64,000 nt of DNA from Lachnospiraceae bacterium (GTDB lineage: Bacteria; Bacillota; Clostridia; Lachnospirales; Lachnospiraceae): contig JAFVAL010000040.1 of the NCBI GenBank assembly GCA_017480565.1, positions 1 through 64,000 of the forward strand, given 5' to 3'. Below are positions 1 through 7,299 of this stretch, piece after piece. Made by a program: the position numbers and the translations under genes. Under the pieces are notes generated by a model. The model worked only from the letters and a program-made list of their open reading frames with translations, was not told where the DNA came from and searched no databases. Each line of letters starts with the position of its first letter. The stretch's first letter is position 1.

Positions 1-14
1 CCATAGCGCAACAA

Positions 15-40
15 ACCCCTTCGGCCGAAACCGAAGGGGT
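15..40 (-). terminator. terminator of the NlpC/P60 gene
   Basis: A perfect 10-bp stem (ACCCCTTCGG / CCGAAGGGGT) with a 6-nt loop lies 16 bp downstream of the stop codon. On the minus strand it is followed by TTTGTTG. It fits an intrinsic terminator, though the T tract is short. Confidence 0.8.
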
Positions 41-56
41 CCTCTACTTTCCTGCC

Positions 57-1637
57 TCAATGCACCACACGTCTCGCACAATAAGGCGTTCTATAATACA
101 TATTCGAGATGATAATTCCGACTCTCGCGCTGCTCGCGTGTACCACCTGTCCGCCGCCGATATAAAGCGCAACATGGTTCACAGACCCGCCGCTCGCATA
201 CAGAATCAAATCACCCGGCTGAATATTGTCTAAGCTCACTGCGCTTCCACAGCCTGCCTGGCTCGAAGAAGATCTCGGAATCGAGATACCAAAATGAGCC
301 ATGACCTGCATCGTAAATCCAGAGCAATCGCATCCATTGGTCAAGCTCGTTCCACCGTACACATACGGATTGCCGACGAACTGCTTTGCATAAGCAACGA
401 TATCCGCAGCTGTCGAAGCATCATAGCTTCCGCCGGTTGCGCCAGCATCCCTCTCAGAACTCGACGAGCTGCTGGAAGAACTGCTAGAGCTGGAAGAACT
501 ACTGGAGCTGGAGGACGATGAACTTGAGCTGCTGCTCGATGAACTCTTGCTGGAGGAGCTGCTGGAGCTGGACGAACTCTTACTGGAAGAACTGCTAGAT
601 GAGCTGCTGGAAGAAGACTTTTTCTTCTTTGCTTCTTCCTCGGCTTTTTTCTTCGCTGCAGCCTCTTCTTCTGCTTTCTTCTTCGCAGCTTCTTCGGCCT
701 TTCTTCTTTCTTCCTCCGCTTTTCTTCTTCTTTCCTCTTCCTCTTTCTGCTTGCGGATCATCTCCTGCTCTTCCTCGATGGTGATGCCCTTATCGAACTT
801 CACCTCGACGTCAACATATTCTGCAGAAACCCAACCCTTGGTCGAATCATCCATGCGGATCTTGACCCACTCAGAGTCTCTGGAAAGAACTTCATACTTT
901 TCATCGATGGAAATGAGTCCTAAAATCGCAGATTCCGTACTCTTTTCCTCGCGGACACGCAGTGTCTCGGTCGTAACGGTTGCAAGCGTGGTACCGTACT
1001 CATCTGCCAGCGCCATCGCATCCTGACCGATCGCAAGATATTCTGCTTTGATGTAGCCCTGGCAATGTCCGGACTCAATCAAAACCCAATCGCCTTCATA
1101 CTGTACGATCGTTGCCGCAGAACCCTTGTAAAGCTTACCAACAACCTCGGAGTCCGTATTCGGCTCCTGACGGATATTTACATAATTCGGAGCAATCGAG
1201 ATACCAAGATTCTTAAACTGGGAGTGTGCCCACTCATCTGCCTGCTTTGCTGCAGCCTCATCCATCTGCTTCTGCGCAAGCTCTGCAAGCTCATCGTCTG
1301 CAGACTTCTTTGTGGTTGTCTCCTCAGTGGCTGCATACGCTTCTACATCATCTAACGATAATCCCGCCAGATTCGTGCCATCTACGATTGCATCCGTGAC
1401 CTCTTCTACAACTTCCTCAGTCTCTTCTTCGAGACCCATGTCGGCTAAGATGTTCACGTCATCCACGCCGCTGTTCTCCGCGTAAGCGTCCAGTTCCAGG
1501 GAAATTCCCGCCAGACTGTTCTCGCCCACATATGAGAGGGATGTGGTGCCGGCGGTAGGCGCTAACAGAGATCCTGCCAGCACACCGGCTAACGCAACCA
1601 TGATGACCTTTCCTAAACGATTCTTATATAAATGCAT
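57..1637 (-). CDS. secreted SH3b-SH3b-NlpC/P60 peptidoglycan hydrolase with poly-Ser linker
   Basis: This protein of about 526 residues starts at an ATG preceded by AAAGGAAG; a TTG two codons upstream is less likely. It has an N-terminal signal peptide (basic start, hydrophobic stretch to about residue 30), two SH3b domains (about 147-205 and 222-280), and a charged E/K/R/A coiled coil (about 286-340). A roughly 50-residue almost pure serine tract follows, then a C-terminal NlpC/P60 domain. The catalytic Cys sits in DCSGF and the His in NHVALYIG, with a third polar residue in VVHA. NlpC/P60 enzymes usually cleave D-Glu-mDAP stem-peptide bonds; the SH3b repeats should bind the wall and the helical and serine segments act as spacers. 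A consensus promoter and a WalR-like box lie upstream. Confidence 0.93.
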   Translation of the reverse strand: MHLYKNRLGKVIMVALAGVLAGSLLAPTAGTTSLSYVGENSLAGISLELDAYAENSGVDDVNILADMGLEEETEEVVEEVTDAIVDGTNLAGLSLDDVEAYAATEETTTKKSADDELAELAQKQMDEAAAKQADEWAHSQFKNLGISIAPNYVNIRQEPNTDSEVVGKLYKGSAATIVQYEGDWVLIESGHCQGYIKAEYLAIGQDAMALADEYGTTLATVTTETLRVREEKSTESAILGLISIDEKYEVLSRDSEWVKIRMDDSTKGWVSAEYVDVEVKFDKGITIEEEQEMIRKQKEEEERRRKAEEERRKAEEAAKKKAEEEAAAKKKAEEEAKKKKSSSSSSSSSSSSKSSSSSSSSSSKSSSSSSSSSSSSSSSSSSSSSSSSSSSSSSERDAGATGGSYDASTAADIVAYAKQFVGNPYVYGGTSLTNGCDCSGFTMQVMAHFGISIPRSSSSQAGCGSAVSLDNIQPGDLILYASGGSVNHVALYIGGGQVVHASSARVGIIISNMYYRTPYCARRVVH

Positions 1638-1689
1638 TCGCAAAACTTCCTTTCTTAGGGGAACAAGTTTGTTACTTTTTCAATTCGTT

Positions 1690-1748
1690 TGTTACGAAAA
1701 TGTTACAAACACTGTCGTAATTATAACGCGTACCCGATGCCTTGTCAA
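1690..1748 (-). promoter_or_regulatory. consensus sigma-A promoter with WalR-like box
   Basis: On the minus strand TTGACA (1748-1743), a 17-bp spacer and TATAAT (1725-1720) match the consensus exactly. Just downstream, around the expected start of transcription, the plus strand reads TGTTAC-GAAAA-TGTTAC (1690-1706). This fits the TGTWAH-N5-TGTWAH pattern known for WalR/YycF. A further TGTTAC lies at 1670-1675. Regulation by WalR is inferred from the match and from the autolysin-type gene it precedes. Confidence 0.65.
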
Positions 1749-1776
1749 CCCTTCCGAAGAAATTTGCGGCAAAAGA

Positions 1777-1810
1777 AAAAGCCTGATTTTTCGCGTAAAA
1801 TCAAGCTTTT
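1777..1810 (-). terminator. terminator of the superoxide reductase gene
   Basis: An A/T-rich stem (AAAAGC.TGATTTT paired with AAAATCA.GCTTTT, one internal mismatch) has a 6-nt loop. On the minus strand it ends in CTTTTTCTTTT, about 40 bp after the stop codon. Confidence 0.7.
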
Positions 1811-1850
1811 CCGCACATTTTACAAAATGTTCATAAAATGTTAACAGGGA

Positions 1851-2222
1851 TTATTCCGCTTTCCAGAGGCCGTGCAGATTGCAATATGCATACACTTCAA
1901 CCACTTCATCATCCTCAACCAGAGCGAACTTCACCTGCGGCGCATCGCCGGGTTTTAACTCTTTTCTCTGTGCACCCTGCTTGGTCTGCAGTGCAACCCA
2001 CTCGATGTAATGTGCCTCAAGCATCGGATGATCCACAGAACCTACATTGACAGTTACCACATTGCCTTCCACGGTGTAAACAGGCACATGCTTCTCCACA
2101 GCGCCGTCGGACGTGCCGGGCACCATCTCTACCATCGCCTCACCGCAGCACTTGGTCGGACATTTGCTGGGCTTTACCATGCCGATGATTTTACCACAGC
2201 ACTCACATTTGTAAAACTTCAT
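1851..2222 (-). CDS. dfx: superoxide reductase (desulfoferrodoxin)
   Basis: This 123-residue protein reduces superoxide to peroxide without releasing oxygen, a typical defence of anaerobes. The N-terminal desulforedoxin module has the Cys pairs CECC and KCC that bind the FeCys4 centre. The catalytic FeHis4Cys centre is covered by EKHVP, HPMLEAHYIEW and CNLHGLW. The start at MKFYKCECCGK follows GGAGG with good spacing. An upstream in-frame extension through the hairpin array has no homology-like content and is discarded. Confidence 0.95.
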   Translation of the reverse strand: MKFYKCECCGKIIGMVKPSKCPTKCCGEAMVEMVPGTSDGAVEKHVPVYTVEGNVVTVNVGSVDHPMLEAHYIEWVALQTKQGAQRKELKPGDAPQVKFALVEDDEVVEVYAYCNLHGLWKAE

Positions 2223-2242
2223 AAATAACCTCCATTCCGAAG

Positions 2243-2362
2243 CGCCCTGTGCGACGGGGCGACAAGAAATTGCGAAGGCAATTTCTCGTCTGCCATCAGG
2301 TCTATTTGTGGCGCTCCGACACAAATAGACAGTGATGAAAAATGCATATCGATGCATTTTTC
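2243..2362. repeat. array of tandem short hairpins
   Basis: Successive inverted repeats occupy most of the space between the isomerase stop and the dfx start. One is an imperfect GC stem (2243-2261). Next is AGAAATTGC/GCAATTTCT (2265-2286), then GTCTATTTGTG/CACAAATAGAC (2300-2330), then GAAAAATGCAT/ATGCATTTTTC (2337-2362). The last three stems are perfect. Near-identical TAACCTCCATT strings flank the array at about 2226 and 2368. The function is unknown; it could be an mRNA structural leader or a dispersed intergenic element. Confidence 0.75.
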
Positions 2363-2364
2363 AC
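2302..2364 (-). CDS. possible 20-residue leader peptide upstream of dfx
   Basis: A GTG preceded by GGAGGTTAGC opens a 20-codon frame (MKNASICIFHHCL...) that runs through two of the hairpins and stops at TAG 80 bp before the dfx start. The good ribosome site is the only support for translation. It may be a leader peptide tied to the hairpins or just a by-product of duplicated RBS sequence. Confidence 0.3.
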   Translation of the reverse strand: MKNASICIFHHCLFVSERHK

Positions 2365-2428
2365 GCTAACCTCCATTTCAGAGCTTTGTACGCTCACAAT
2401 ATACTCTACGGGATCGCCCGTAATCAGT

Positions 2429-3676
2429 TCATAGTTTTGCGCCCTTCTTCACCGCAAGCGCGATCGAAAGCGATGGATCATAGTAGGGAATCAGCATCGC
2501 CTGCAGTGCATGATAAAGATCCATCTTTCCGCTCCATACGCCATTAACCGGGTGGTTGTCCTCGTTGAGCTGATGGAACCAAGAACCTCCTGTGTGATCG
2601 ATCAGATGCACATCGAGAAACTGCATGTACTGTGCATAATCTCTGGCATATGTCGGATTATTTGTCACCCGGTAAAGCACCGCCGCCGTATTGATCGCCT
2701 CACAATGCACCCAGTGCATGCGATCGTGCACGATCGGTTTTCCATCCCAACCGCAGGTATAGACAAAGCCAGGCCTTCCATCCACATTCCAGCCTTCTCT
2801 CGCTCTCTGATACAGGGCCTCCGCAGCAGCAATGTACGGATCTGCACTCTGAGGATCTGTCAGGAAGGTCGAAAGCGCCCACTGTACAATCAGTCTCGCC
2901 CACTCCATGCCATGACCCGGCGTAGACCCATACGGCCGGAAACCGTCATCCGGATAATCCTTGTTGCATTCCAGATCTGGCTCCCAGTTCTCACTGTAGT
3001 GCTCCGGGATCCGCCAGTCGTTCTTACTCGCCCATCCGATCACACGATCAACGATCTCACCGGCTCTCTTGCGGTACTCCTCCTCATGACAAACATCCGC
3101 TGCCGCCAGAAATGCTTCCACGGAATGCATGTTCGCGTTCAGTCCACGATAAGAGTCGCACTCAGAAAAATCCAGATTCCAGCTGTCTCTGGCAAGTCTT
3201 GCTTCCTCGTCCCAGAAATGTGCATCATACTCCGTTTTTGCCGACACATAGAGCTTCTCTGCATCCGGATGGTCGGCCAGAATCGCAGAGGTTCCGGCAA
3301 GTATTGCAAATGCATTCTGATAACACTCTTTCTTCCCGACGGGCTTGCCTTCCGCATCCACAGCATAGTACCAGCTGCCGTAAACCTCGTCATGCAGTTC
3401 ACCCAAAAGTCCTCGCATTCCAGCATCGATGAGCGGATCGCATCCTTCAAACCCAAGAAACTTGCCCAGCACGTAACCGTGCAGCATACGCGCTGTGATC
3501 CAGGTTCCCCGGATCTGCTCCCTCACCGGCTCTCCGTCCATACCGATCCAGTAAGAGGATCCGGTCGGCGCAGGAAACTTCCTGTAAAACGCCAGCAACT
3601 CCTTTACTTCCGACGCCAGAAATGCCCGATTCTCCGGAGTATCTATCTGATATTTGCGATCATACCTTAACATCAT
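2429..3676 (-). CDS. AGE-family sugar epimerase/isomerase (YihS-like)
   Basis: This protein of about 415 residues has the (alpha/alpha)6-barrel N-acylglucosamine 2-epimerase family pattern. Family-like segments include RGTWITARMLHGY near the N terminus, NANMHSVEAFLAAADV, the RPYGSTPGHGMEWARL histidine segment, HWVHCEAINTAAVLYR and GSWFHQLNEDN near the end. Family members interconvert aldoses and ketoses such as mannose/fructose or sulfoquinovose/sulfofructose; which sugar is used here is not visible. The ATG at 3676 is chosen over a GTG three codons upstream. It is directly downstream of the DUF4867 gene and probably co-transcribed. Confidence 0.82.
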   Translation of the reverse strand: MMLRYDRKYQIDTPENRAFLASEVKELLAFYRKFPAPTGSSYWIGMDGEPVREQIRGTWITARMLHGYVLGKFLGFEGCDPLIDAGMRGLLGELHDEVYGSWYYAVDAEGKPVGKKECYQNAFAILAGTSAILADHPDAEKLYVSAKTEYDAHFWDEEARLARDSWNLDFSECDSYRGLNANMHSVEAFLAAADVCHEEEYRKRAGEIVDRVIGWASKNDWRIPEHYSENWEPDLECNKDYPDDGFRPYGSTPGHGMEWARLIVQWALSTFLTDPQSADPYIAAAEALYQRAREGWNVDGRPGFVYTCGWDGKPIVHDRMHWVHCEAINTAAVLYRVTNNPTYARDYAQYMQFLDVHLIDHTGGSWFHQLNEDNHPVNGVWSGKMDLYHALQAMLIPYYDPSLSIALAVKKGAKL

Positions 3677-3685
3677 CTCACCCAC

Positions 3686-4321
3686 TCACAGGCTGTCAGC
3701 GATATCGATATTTTCTCCGATGAGGCCGATAAATGCGCCTTGCTCAGCCTGCGGTGCCTCCGGATGTGCAATCAGCCACTTATTGGTCGCAAAGAGCAGT
3801 CGATCCTCCGATGTCTTGCCTGCCGGCGCAGTAAAGCCATCGTTCGTTCCCTTCGAGAGCACAACGAGCGTGCGGAAGCCCTTCGCCGGATCTGCATGAC
3901 AAGGCGCAAAATGCAGCGTCGTCGCATACACTTCAATCAGAACGCCTGCCGGAACCTTAAATGCCTTCACTTTCGACGTATCAAGCTTCCAGTCCACAAG
4001 CTCATCCTGCTTTCCGAGCAGCAAAATGAAATCCTCAGTTCCAAGATTAAACTCCGAGCATCTGTGATACTCCAGGCAGTTCAACTTCGTATTGTGACCG
4101 TTACACCAGCCAAACTCTGCCGGCACACCTCCAAAAAGAGTCGTCTCGATCTCCTTCGCGATCGGAAGGGCATGGATATTCTCATCCTCCGGAATATACT
4201 TGGTTCCCTCCGGAAGCGGTGTCTTCTCGCGCAAAGTCTCCACAATTGCGCTCACATCGTAGCCTTCAATCACTCTGCCATAAGGGATAAACTCAGGATC
4301 TGTCACACTGTAAATCTTCAT
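3686..4321 (-). CDS. DUF4867 family protein (cupin-like, sugar locus)
   Basis: This 211-residue protein has no signal peptide and is preceded by GGAGGAATTCAAT. The C-terminal half reads like a cupin/lyase barrel (FKVPAGVLIEVYATTLHFAPCHAD, with two His and a Cys that could bind metal). DUF4867 proteins are usually found beside sugar isomerases and kinases, but I know of no proven reaction. The stop codon lies next to the start of the AGE isomerase, so the two form an operon. Confidence 0.75.
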   Translation of the reverse strand: MKIYSVTDPEFIPYGRVIEGYDVSAIVETLREKTPLPEGTKYIPEDENIHALPIAKEIETTLFGGVPAEFGWCNGHNTKLNCLEYHRCSEFNLGTEDFILLLGKQDELVDWKLDTSKVKAFKVPAGVLIEVYATTLHFAPCHADPAKGFRTLVVLSKGTNDGFTAPAGKTSEDRLLFATNKWLIAHPEAPQAEQGAFIGLIGENIDIADSL

Positions 4322-4365
4322 ATTGAATTCCTCCGTATTCGTTTCTGAGAAACTATGTTACAACT

Positions 4366-4407
4366 ATCATACCATGAAAGTGAGCTTGTTGGAAGATGGT
4401 AAGCTCA
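4366..4407 (-). promoter_or_regulatory. promoter and operator-like inverted repeat of the DUF4867-isomerase operon
   Basis: An extended -10 (TGGTATGAT on the minus strand, TATGAT at 4371-4366) lies 45 bp before the start codon. An inverted repeat TGAGCTT (4381-4387) / AAGCTCA (4401-4407) covers the -35 position, so a repressor bound there would block the promoter. The regulator is not identifiable. Confidence 0.45.
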
Positions 4408-4528
4408 AACTTTATTGGTATCTTTACAGTTTTAATAACATAAAACATAACCTGTCCTTCGCCCGTAAATCCTCTTGCATTTTTCATCTATCATGCTAAA
4501 ATTAATAGATAGAAACAGCACTATCTGA

Positions 4529-4929
4529 TTACGTTTCAGACGTATCCTGAGGGCAATCGCATTTATCAGGGATCAGATGGCTGTTTTTCTTTTCGGATTT
4601 TCTAATATATGCTGAGACAATGTAGTTCTTCTTTTGCTTAGATGAATTAACAGCCTCTATCACATAGTATGTTCTATCAATTCTTTTGCTCATCTTGACC
4701 ATGGGAGAGGGATTCCCATTCTCATCAAGATAACTAGATGTAGTCAGCCCATCATACTCCAAATAATCGTAATTTGCGATGACATATCCGATTCGTGCCA
4801 AATCATTTAAATCCTTCATAGATGAGTCTTGTTTCCCTTGTTCTCCATGTCTCTTTAAAATATGCTTTATAGAAGATATATCTAAAACAATTCTATTGCC
4901 TTCTCATACTCTTCTCTTAGATAATCCAT
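4529..4929 (-). pseudogene. frame-broken phage-type (PBECR-like) nuclease ORF
   Basis: The 3' part encodes a protein-like stretch, IVLDISSIKHILKRHGEQG then DSSMKDLNDLARIGYVI, YYVIEAVNSSKQKKN and YIVSAYIRKS. It resembles the phage barnase/EndoU/colicin-type nuclease domains at the C terminus of Mu-F-like proteins. It has no start codon in its own frame. A good start (ATG at 4929, GGAG upstream) opens MDYLREEYEKA in another frame and reaches a stop after 15 codons. A single one-base shift near 4900 would join both into about 133 residues. I read it as a frameshifted gene. A separate shorter start at 4819 is possible but has no RBS. Confidence 0.55.
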
Positions 4930-4962
4930 GTCCCACATCTCCGTAATAATAGGTTTTCTTAA

Positions 4963-4991
4963 AGGATAGCAAGCCACAGCAGTCTCGTCAA
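4963..4991 (-). promoter_or_regulatory. promoter at the edge of repeat copy 1
   Basis: On the minus strand TTGACG (4991-4986), a 17-bp spacer and TATCCT (4968-4963). The -35 hexamer lies at the end of the 115-bp repeated cassette, whereas the -10 is outside it. Confidence 0.55.
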
Positions 4992-5098
4992 CTCTGCCTA
5001 TTTGTCCATTTTTCTCTTATCGTCACGCTTCCTCCGCAAAGAAAAAGAATCGGCAGATATTCGCTTTCGTGCGCGAAAGTGTTCTCTGTCGATTCTTC
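4984..5098. repeat. 115-bp direct repeat, copy 1 (terminator plus -35 cassette)
   Basis: This segment is repeated at 7123-7237 with three mismatches. It contains a long imperfect hairpin (5045-5097: AAGAATCG...CGATTCTT outside, CTTTCG/CGAAAG inside). On the minus strand the hairpin is followed by TTTTTCTTTG, so it can terminate transcription from the lipoprotein gene. The other edge supplies a TTGACG -35 box for the next gene. Confidence 0.85.
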
Positions 5099-5191
5099 AC
5101 ACTTTAATCTTGTTGTGGTTAATCTCTGCGAGTTATCAGAATAAACTACCCCAAAATATTTCTCCGGAAGTTCTATAAGACTATTCCTCAC
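5099..5191 (-). other. possible truncated ORF overlapping the lipoprotein stop
   Basis: A GTG overlapping the lipoprotein stop (GTGA) opens a frame whose first 30 residues (MRNSLIELPEKYFGVVYSDN...) look protein-like, after which the frame enters the repeat cassette. It could be the remnant of a translationally coupled gene cut by the repeat. No homology is recognised and there is no clear RBS. Confidence 0.2.
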
Positions 5192-6654
5192 GGCAGATTC
5201 TCGAACAGGCTATAGTCCTCCCAATAATAACGACCATTTGATCGAATAATGTACAGTCCCTCATCTTGATCGACCGCGGATAGTTTACTCTTTTTGTTTC
5301 CATCAACATCTACAATCGTATATATCGGAGCAATCTCTTCTTCCTTTCCCTCTGTTTCCTCTAATACATTCATATAATATCTGATCCCATAAACCTCAAT
5401 ATAATCATTTATGTATTGTGAAATGTCCTGAAGCATCCCTTCGACGTCCTCTTTACTGATGTCAACACTATAATAATCATTATAGATGTAATGATATGGC
5501 TTTTTCTTCACCTCATCAAATAATTTCTCATTTAGCAGATTTCGAATCAGAATAATATCCCAAGTCTCATAGATTTCGATTGCATTGTCAGGGTCACAGA
5601 CGTAAATGCAGGCAAACAAAAATTGCTGTGTCATGCAGGCAACCTGTTCCTCTGAGAACAGATCATTCTTGAACAAAATATCGTGAATCTCCAAGAAACC
5701 CTTCGCTCCCTTTTCCTCTATTGTCGGATAGGGGATAAAGGATTCCAGATCATCCGGTAATTCGAACGGATGCTCTGTACCGGGATCGACATATGTTTCC
5801 TCGTGATCCATCGCAATTTCAAATTGAATATCATTATTGGACGAAACCCCATACATTTTCTCTTGGATCTCTTTGGTCAGAGTAAACCGATAAAACACAC
5901 GAAACGAAGTCGAATCATAATATCCGTCATTTCGAATGACGACCGTTAGCTCCGCATTTGAGATCTCAGCTGTTTTGATAATCTCATCAAACAGTTCGCC
6001 GCTAACGCCCAAAAAACTGGAGAGTTCATTCAGCCCGAGATATCTTTCCTTCTCTCCGTCCGTCAAATAGTCACTTTTCCCAAGGGATAGTTCAACGATT
6101 TTCTTTCCATCTTCTTCTCTGAACGCCACCTCTTCGAACGCTTCATCTTTCACATTGTACGAGCCATTCTCCAGAGCCTCTTCTATTCCTGCCTCGAGAA
6201 TGTTTTCTCTTTTTCTCTTACTGTCGCCGATGATAATATATCCGGTATTCCCCTGAATCCAGAAAGTCTCTTCTGTTGTAAGCGGTGCATCCTCACCTTC
6301 TCTCACGATACTGGTTTTGGACTTGCTGTAGATTTCTCTCTTCTCTTTATCTTCTAAATGATTCAGGATCTGCTCCGCTTCTTCAATGATAGTAGAGCTG
6401 TTCTCCTCTCCGCCCGACGCGGACACAACCTCGTATTTGACCTGGGAAATGACCTTTTTCGAATCAAGCTCCCCTGTTTTCTTCGAAGCTTCCTGACATA
6501 ATTCGAGTGCACTTTTCGTCGTCACTTCCTCCGTGGTCGTCACTTCCTGCGTCTCTTTTGACTCCTTCTCTTCTTCCTTCGGTGCAGAAGTGCAAGAAGA
6601 AAGAACGGCAACAAAAAACAAGCCGCAAAGCAGAATCATCCAAATACGTTTCAT
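5188..6654 (-). CDS. lipoprotein of unknown function
   Basis: This 488-residue protein starts at MKRIWMILLC, behind GGAGG. It has a type II signal peptide with lipobox LSSC (Cys about residue 20), followed by a charged Thr/Glu linker (KEEEKESKETQEVTTTEEVTT). The rest is a globular acidic extracytoplasmic region with alternating strands (FWIQGNTGYIIIGD, EEDGKKIVELSLGKSDYL), similar in style to LppX/LolA-like lipoproteins. I do not recognise a family. It stands between two terminator structures, so it appears to be transcribed alone. The 45 residues in frame upstream lack an RBS. Confidence 0.8.
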   Translation of the reverse strand: MKRIWMILLCGLFFVAVLSSCTSAPKEEEKESKETQEVTTTEEVTTKSALELCQEASKKTGELDSKKVISQVKYEVVSASGGEENSSTIIEEAEQILNHLEDKEKREIYSKSKTSIVREGEDAPLTTEETFWIQGNTGYIIIGDSKRKRENILEAGIEEALENGSYNVKDEAFEEVAFREEDGKKIVELSLGKSDYLTDGEKERYLGLNELSSFLGVSGELFDEIIKTAEISNAELTVVIRNDGYYDSTSFRVFYRFTLTKEIQEKMYGVSSNNDIQFEIAMDHEETYVDPGTEHPFELPDDLESFIPYPTIEEKGAKGFLEIHDILFKNDLFSEEQVACMTQQFLFACIYVCDPDNAIEIYETWDIILIRNLLNEKLFDEVKKKPYHYIYNDYYSVDISKEDVEGMLQDISQYINDYIEVYGIRYYMNVLEETEGKEEEIAPIYTIVDVDGNKKSKLSAVDQDEGLYIIRSNGRYYWEDYSLFENLP

Positions 6655-6778
6655 AACGATTACCTCCACGCTCAAAAAGCAAAACCGGAATGGCTGAAAT
6701 GATCTTATCCTTTTATCAAAGGATAACACAGCTTTGGAGGATTTCAAAGTAATATTTTCAAGAAGCAGCAGATTTTGC

Positions 6779-6814
6779 AAAAAAAGCAAGTACTATCTCG
6801 CGATATTACCTGCT
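6779..6814 (-). terminator. strong terminator after the 61-residue gene
   Basis: On the minus strand AGCAGGTA...TACTTGCT encloses TATC-GCGA-GATA (a GNRA-type loop) and is followed directly by seven T. This is a textbook intrinsic terminator. Confidence 0.85.
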
Positions 6815-6874
6815 TATCTCTATATTATTCGATACGTCTTGGCAAAAAATAGCCCTTGATACAGTCCATGTCTT

Positions 6875-7060
6875 CTAATCTTTCCATTTCTTTTTCGGAT
6901 CTTTCCAATGAATGATACCTTGAAATGCTGGTACAATCTCATAATTCTCGTCTAAAAAACCGTGCTTCCTTAAAAATTCAAGTGCTTCTTCTTTTGTTGG
7001 TTCTTTCACTGGTCTATTCAAAATCCGATCAATCGCTGCCTGATACTCAACACTGTTCAT
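6875..7060 (-). CDS. small protein of unknown function (61 aa)
   Basis: It is preceded by GGAGAGGAG and driven by a good promoter at 7102-7130. The sequence is acidic/basic and helical at the start (MNSVEYQAAIDRILNRPV, TKEEALEFLRKHGFLDENYEIV) and ends in a lysine-rich tail (HWKDPKKKWKD). No family is recognised. Its own promoter and terminator argue that it is a real gene. It may be a remnant partner of the nuclease-like ORF, which uses the same type of promoter cassette. Confidence 0.6.
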   Translation of the reverse strand: MNSVEYQAAIDRILNRPVKEPTKEEALEFLRKHGFLDENYEIVPAFQGIIHWKDPKKKWKD

Positions 7061-7101
7061 CTCAAACCACTCCTCTCCAGTCGTGTTTCTTTCTTAGCCT
7101 T

Positions 7102-7130
7102 AGCATAGCAAAGTCATTTTGCCTCGTCAA
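7102..7130 (-). promoter_or_regulatory. promoter of the 61-residue gene
   Basis: On the minus strand TTGACG (7130-7125), a 17-bp spacer and TATGCT (7107-7102). The -35 hexamer belongs to the 115-bp repeat, copy 2. Confidence 0.65.
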
Positions 7131-7237
7131 CTCTGCCTATTTGTCCATTTTTCACTTATCGTCACGCTTTCTCTGCAAAGAAAAAGAATCGGCAGATATT
7201 CGCTTTCGTGCGCGAAAGTGTTCTCTGTCGATTCTTC
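7123..7237. repeat. 115-bp direct repeat, copy 2
   Basis: It matches 4984-5098 with three substitutions. The hairpin (7184-7236) lies about 60 bp downstream of the GTPase-NYN stop and is followed on the minus strand by TTTTTC, so it should terminate that operon. The other edge gives the -35 of the 61-residue gene. Confidence 0.85.
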
Positions 7238-7299
7238 GATATTGCTTTCTCCTCTGGTACATCTCTCCTTGTTTTCAGATTTGAAAATGATAACCCCTC

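Noticed and set aside
450..620. Repeats in this stretch as a CRISPR array
   Set aside because: The periodicity is that of serine codons in an open frame; there are no unique spacers of constant length.
547..1026. Long plus-strand frame rich in Leu/Glu and Phe/Ser opposite the NlpC/P60 gene
   Set aside because: It is the antisense reading of the poly-Ser and coiled-coil repeats; it has no RBS and its composition is explained by the repeat.
2510..3670. 386-codon open frame antisense to the AGE isomerase
   Set aside because: It is a shadow of the G+C-rich coding strand, without RBS or recognisable domains; the opposite strand has clear family motifs.
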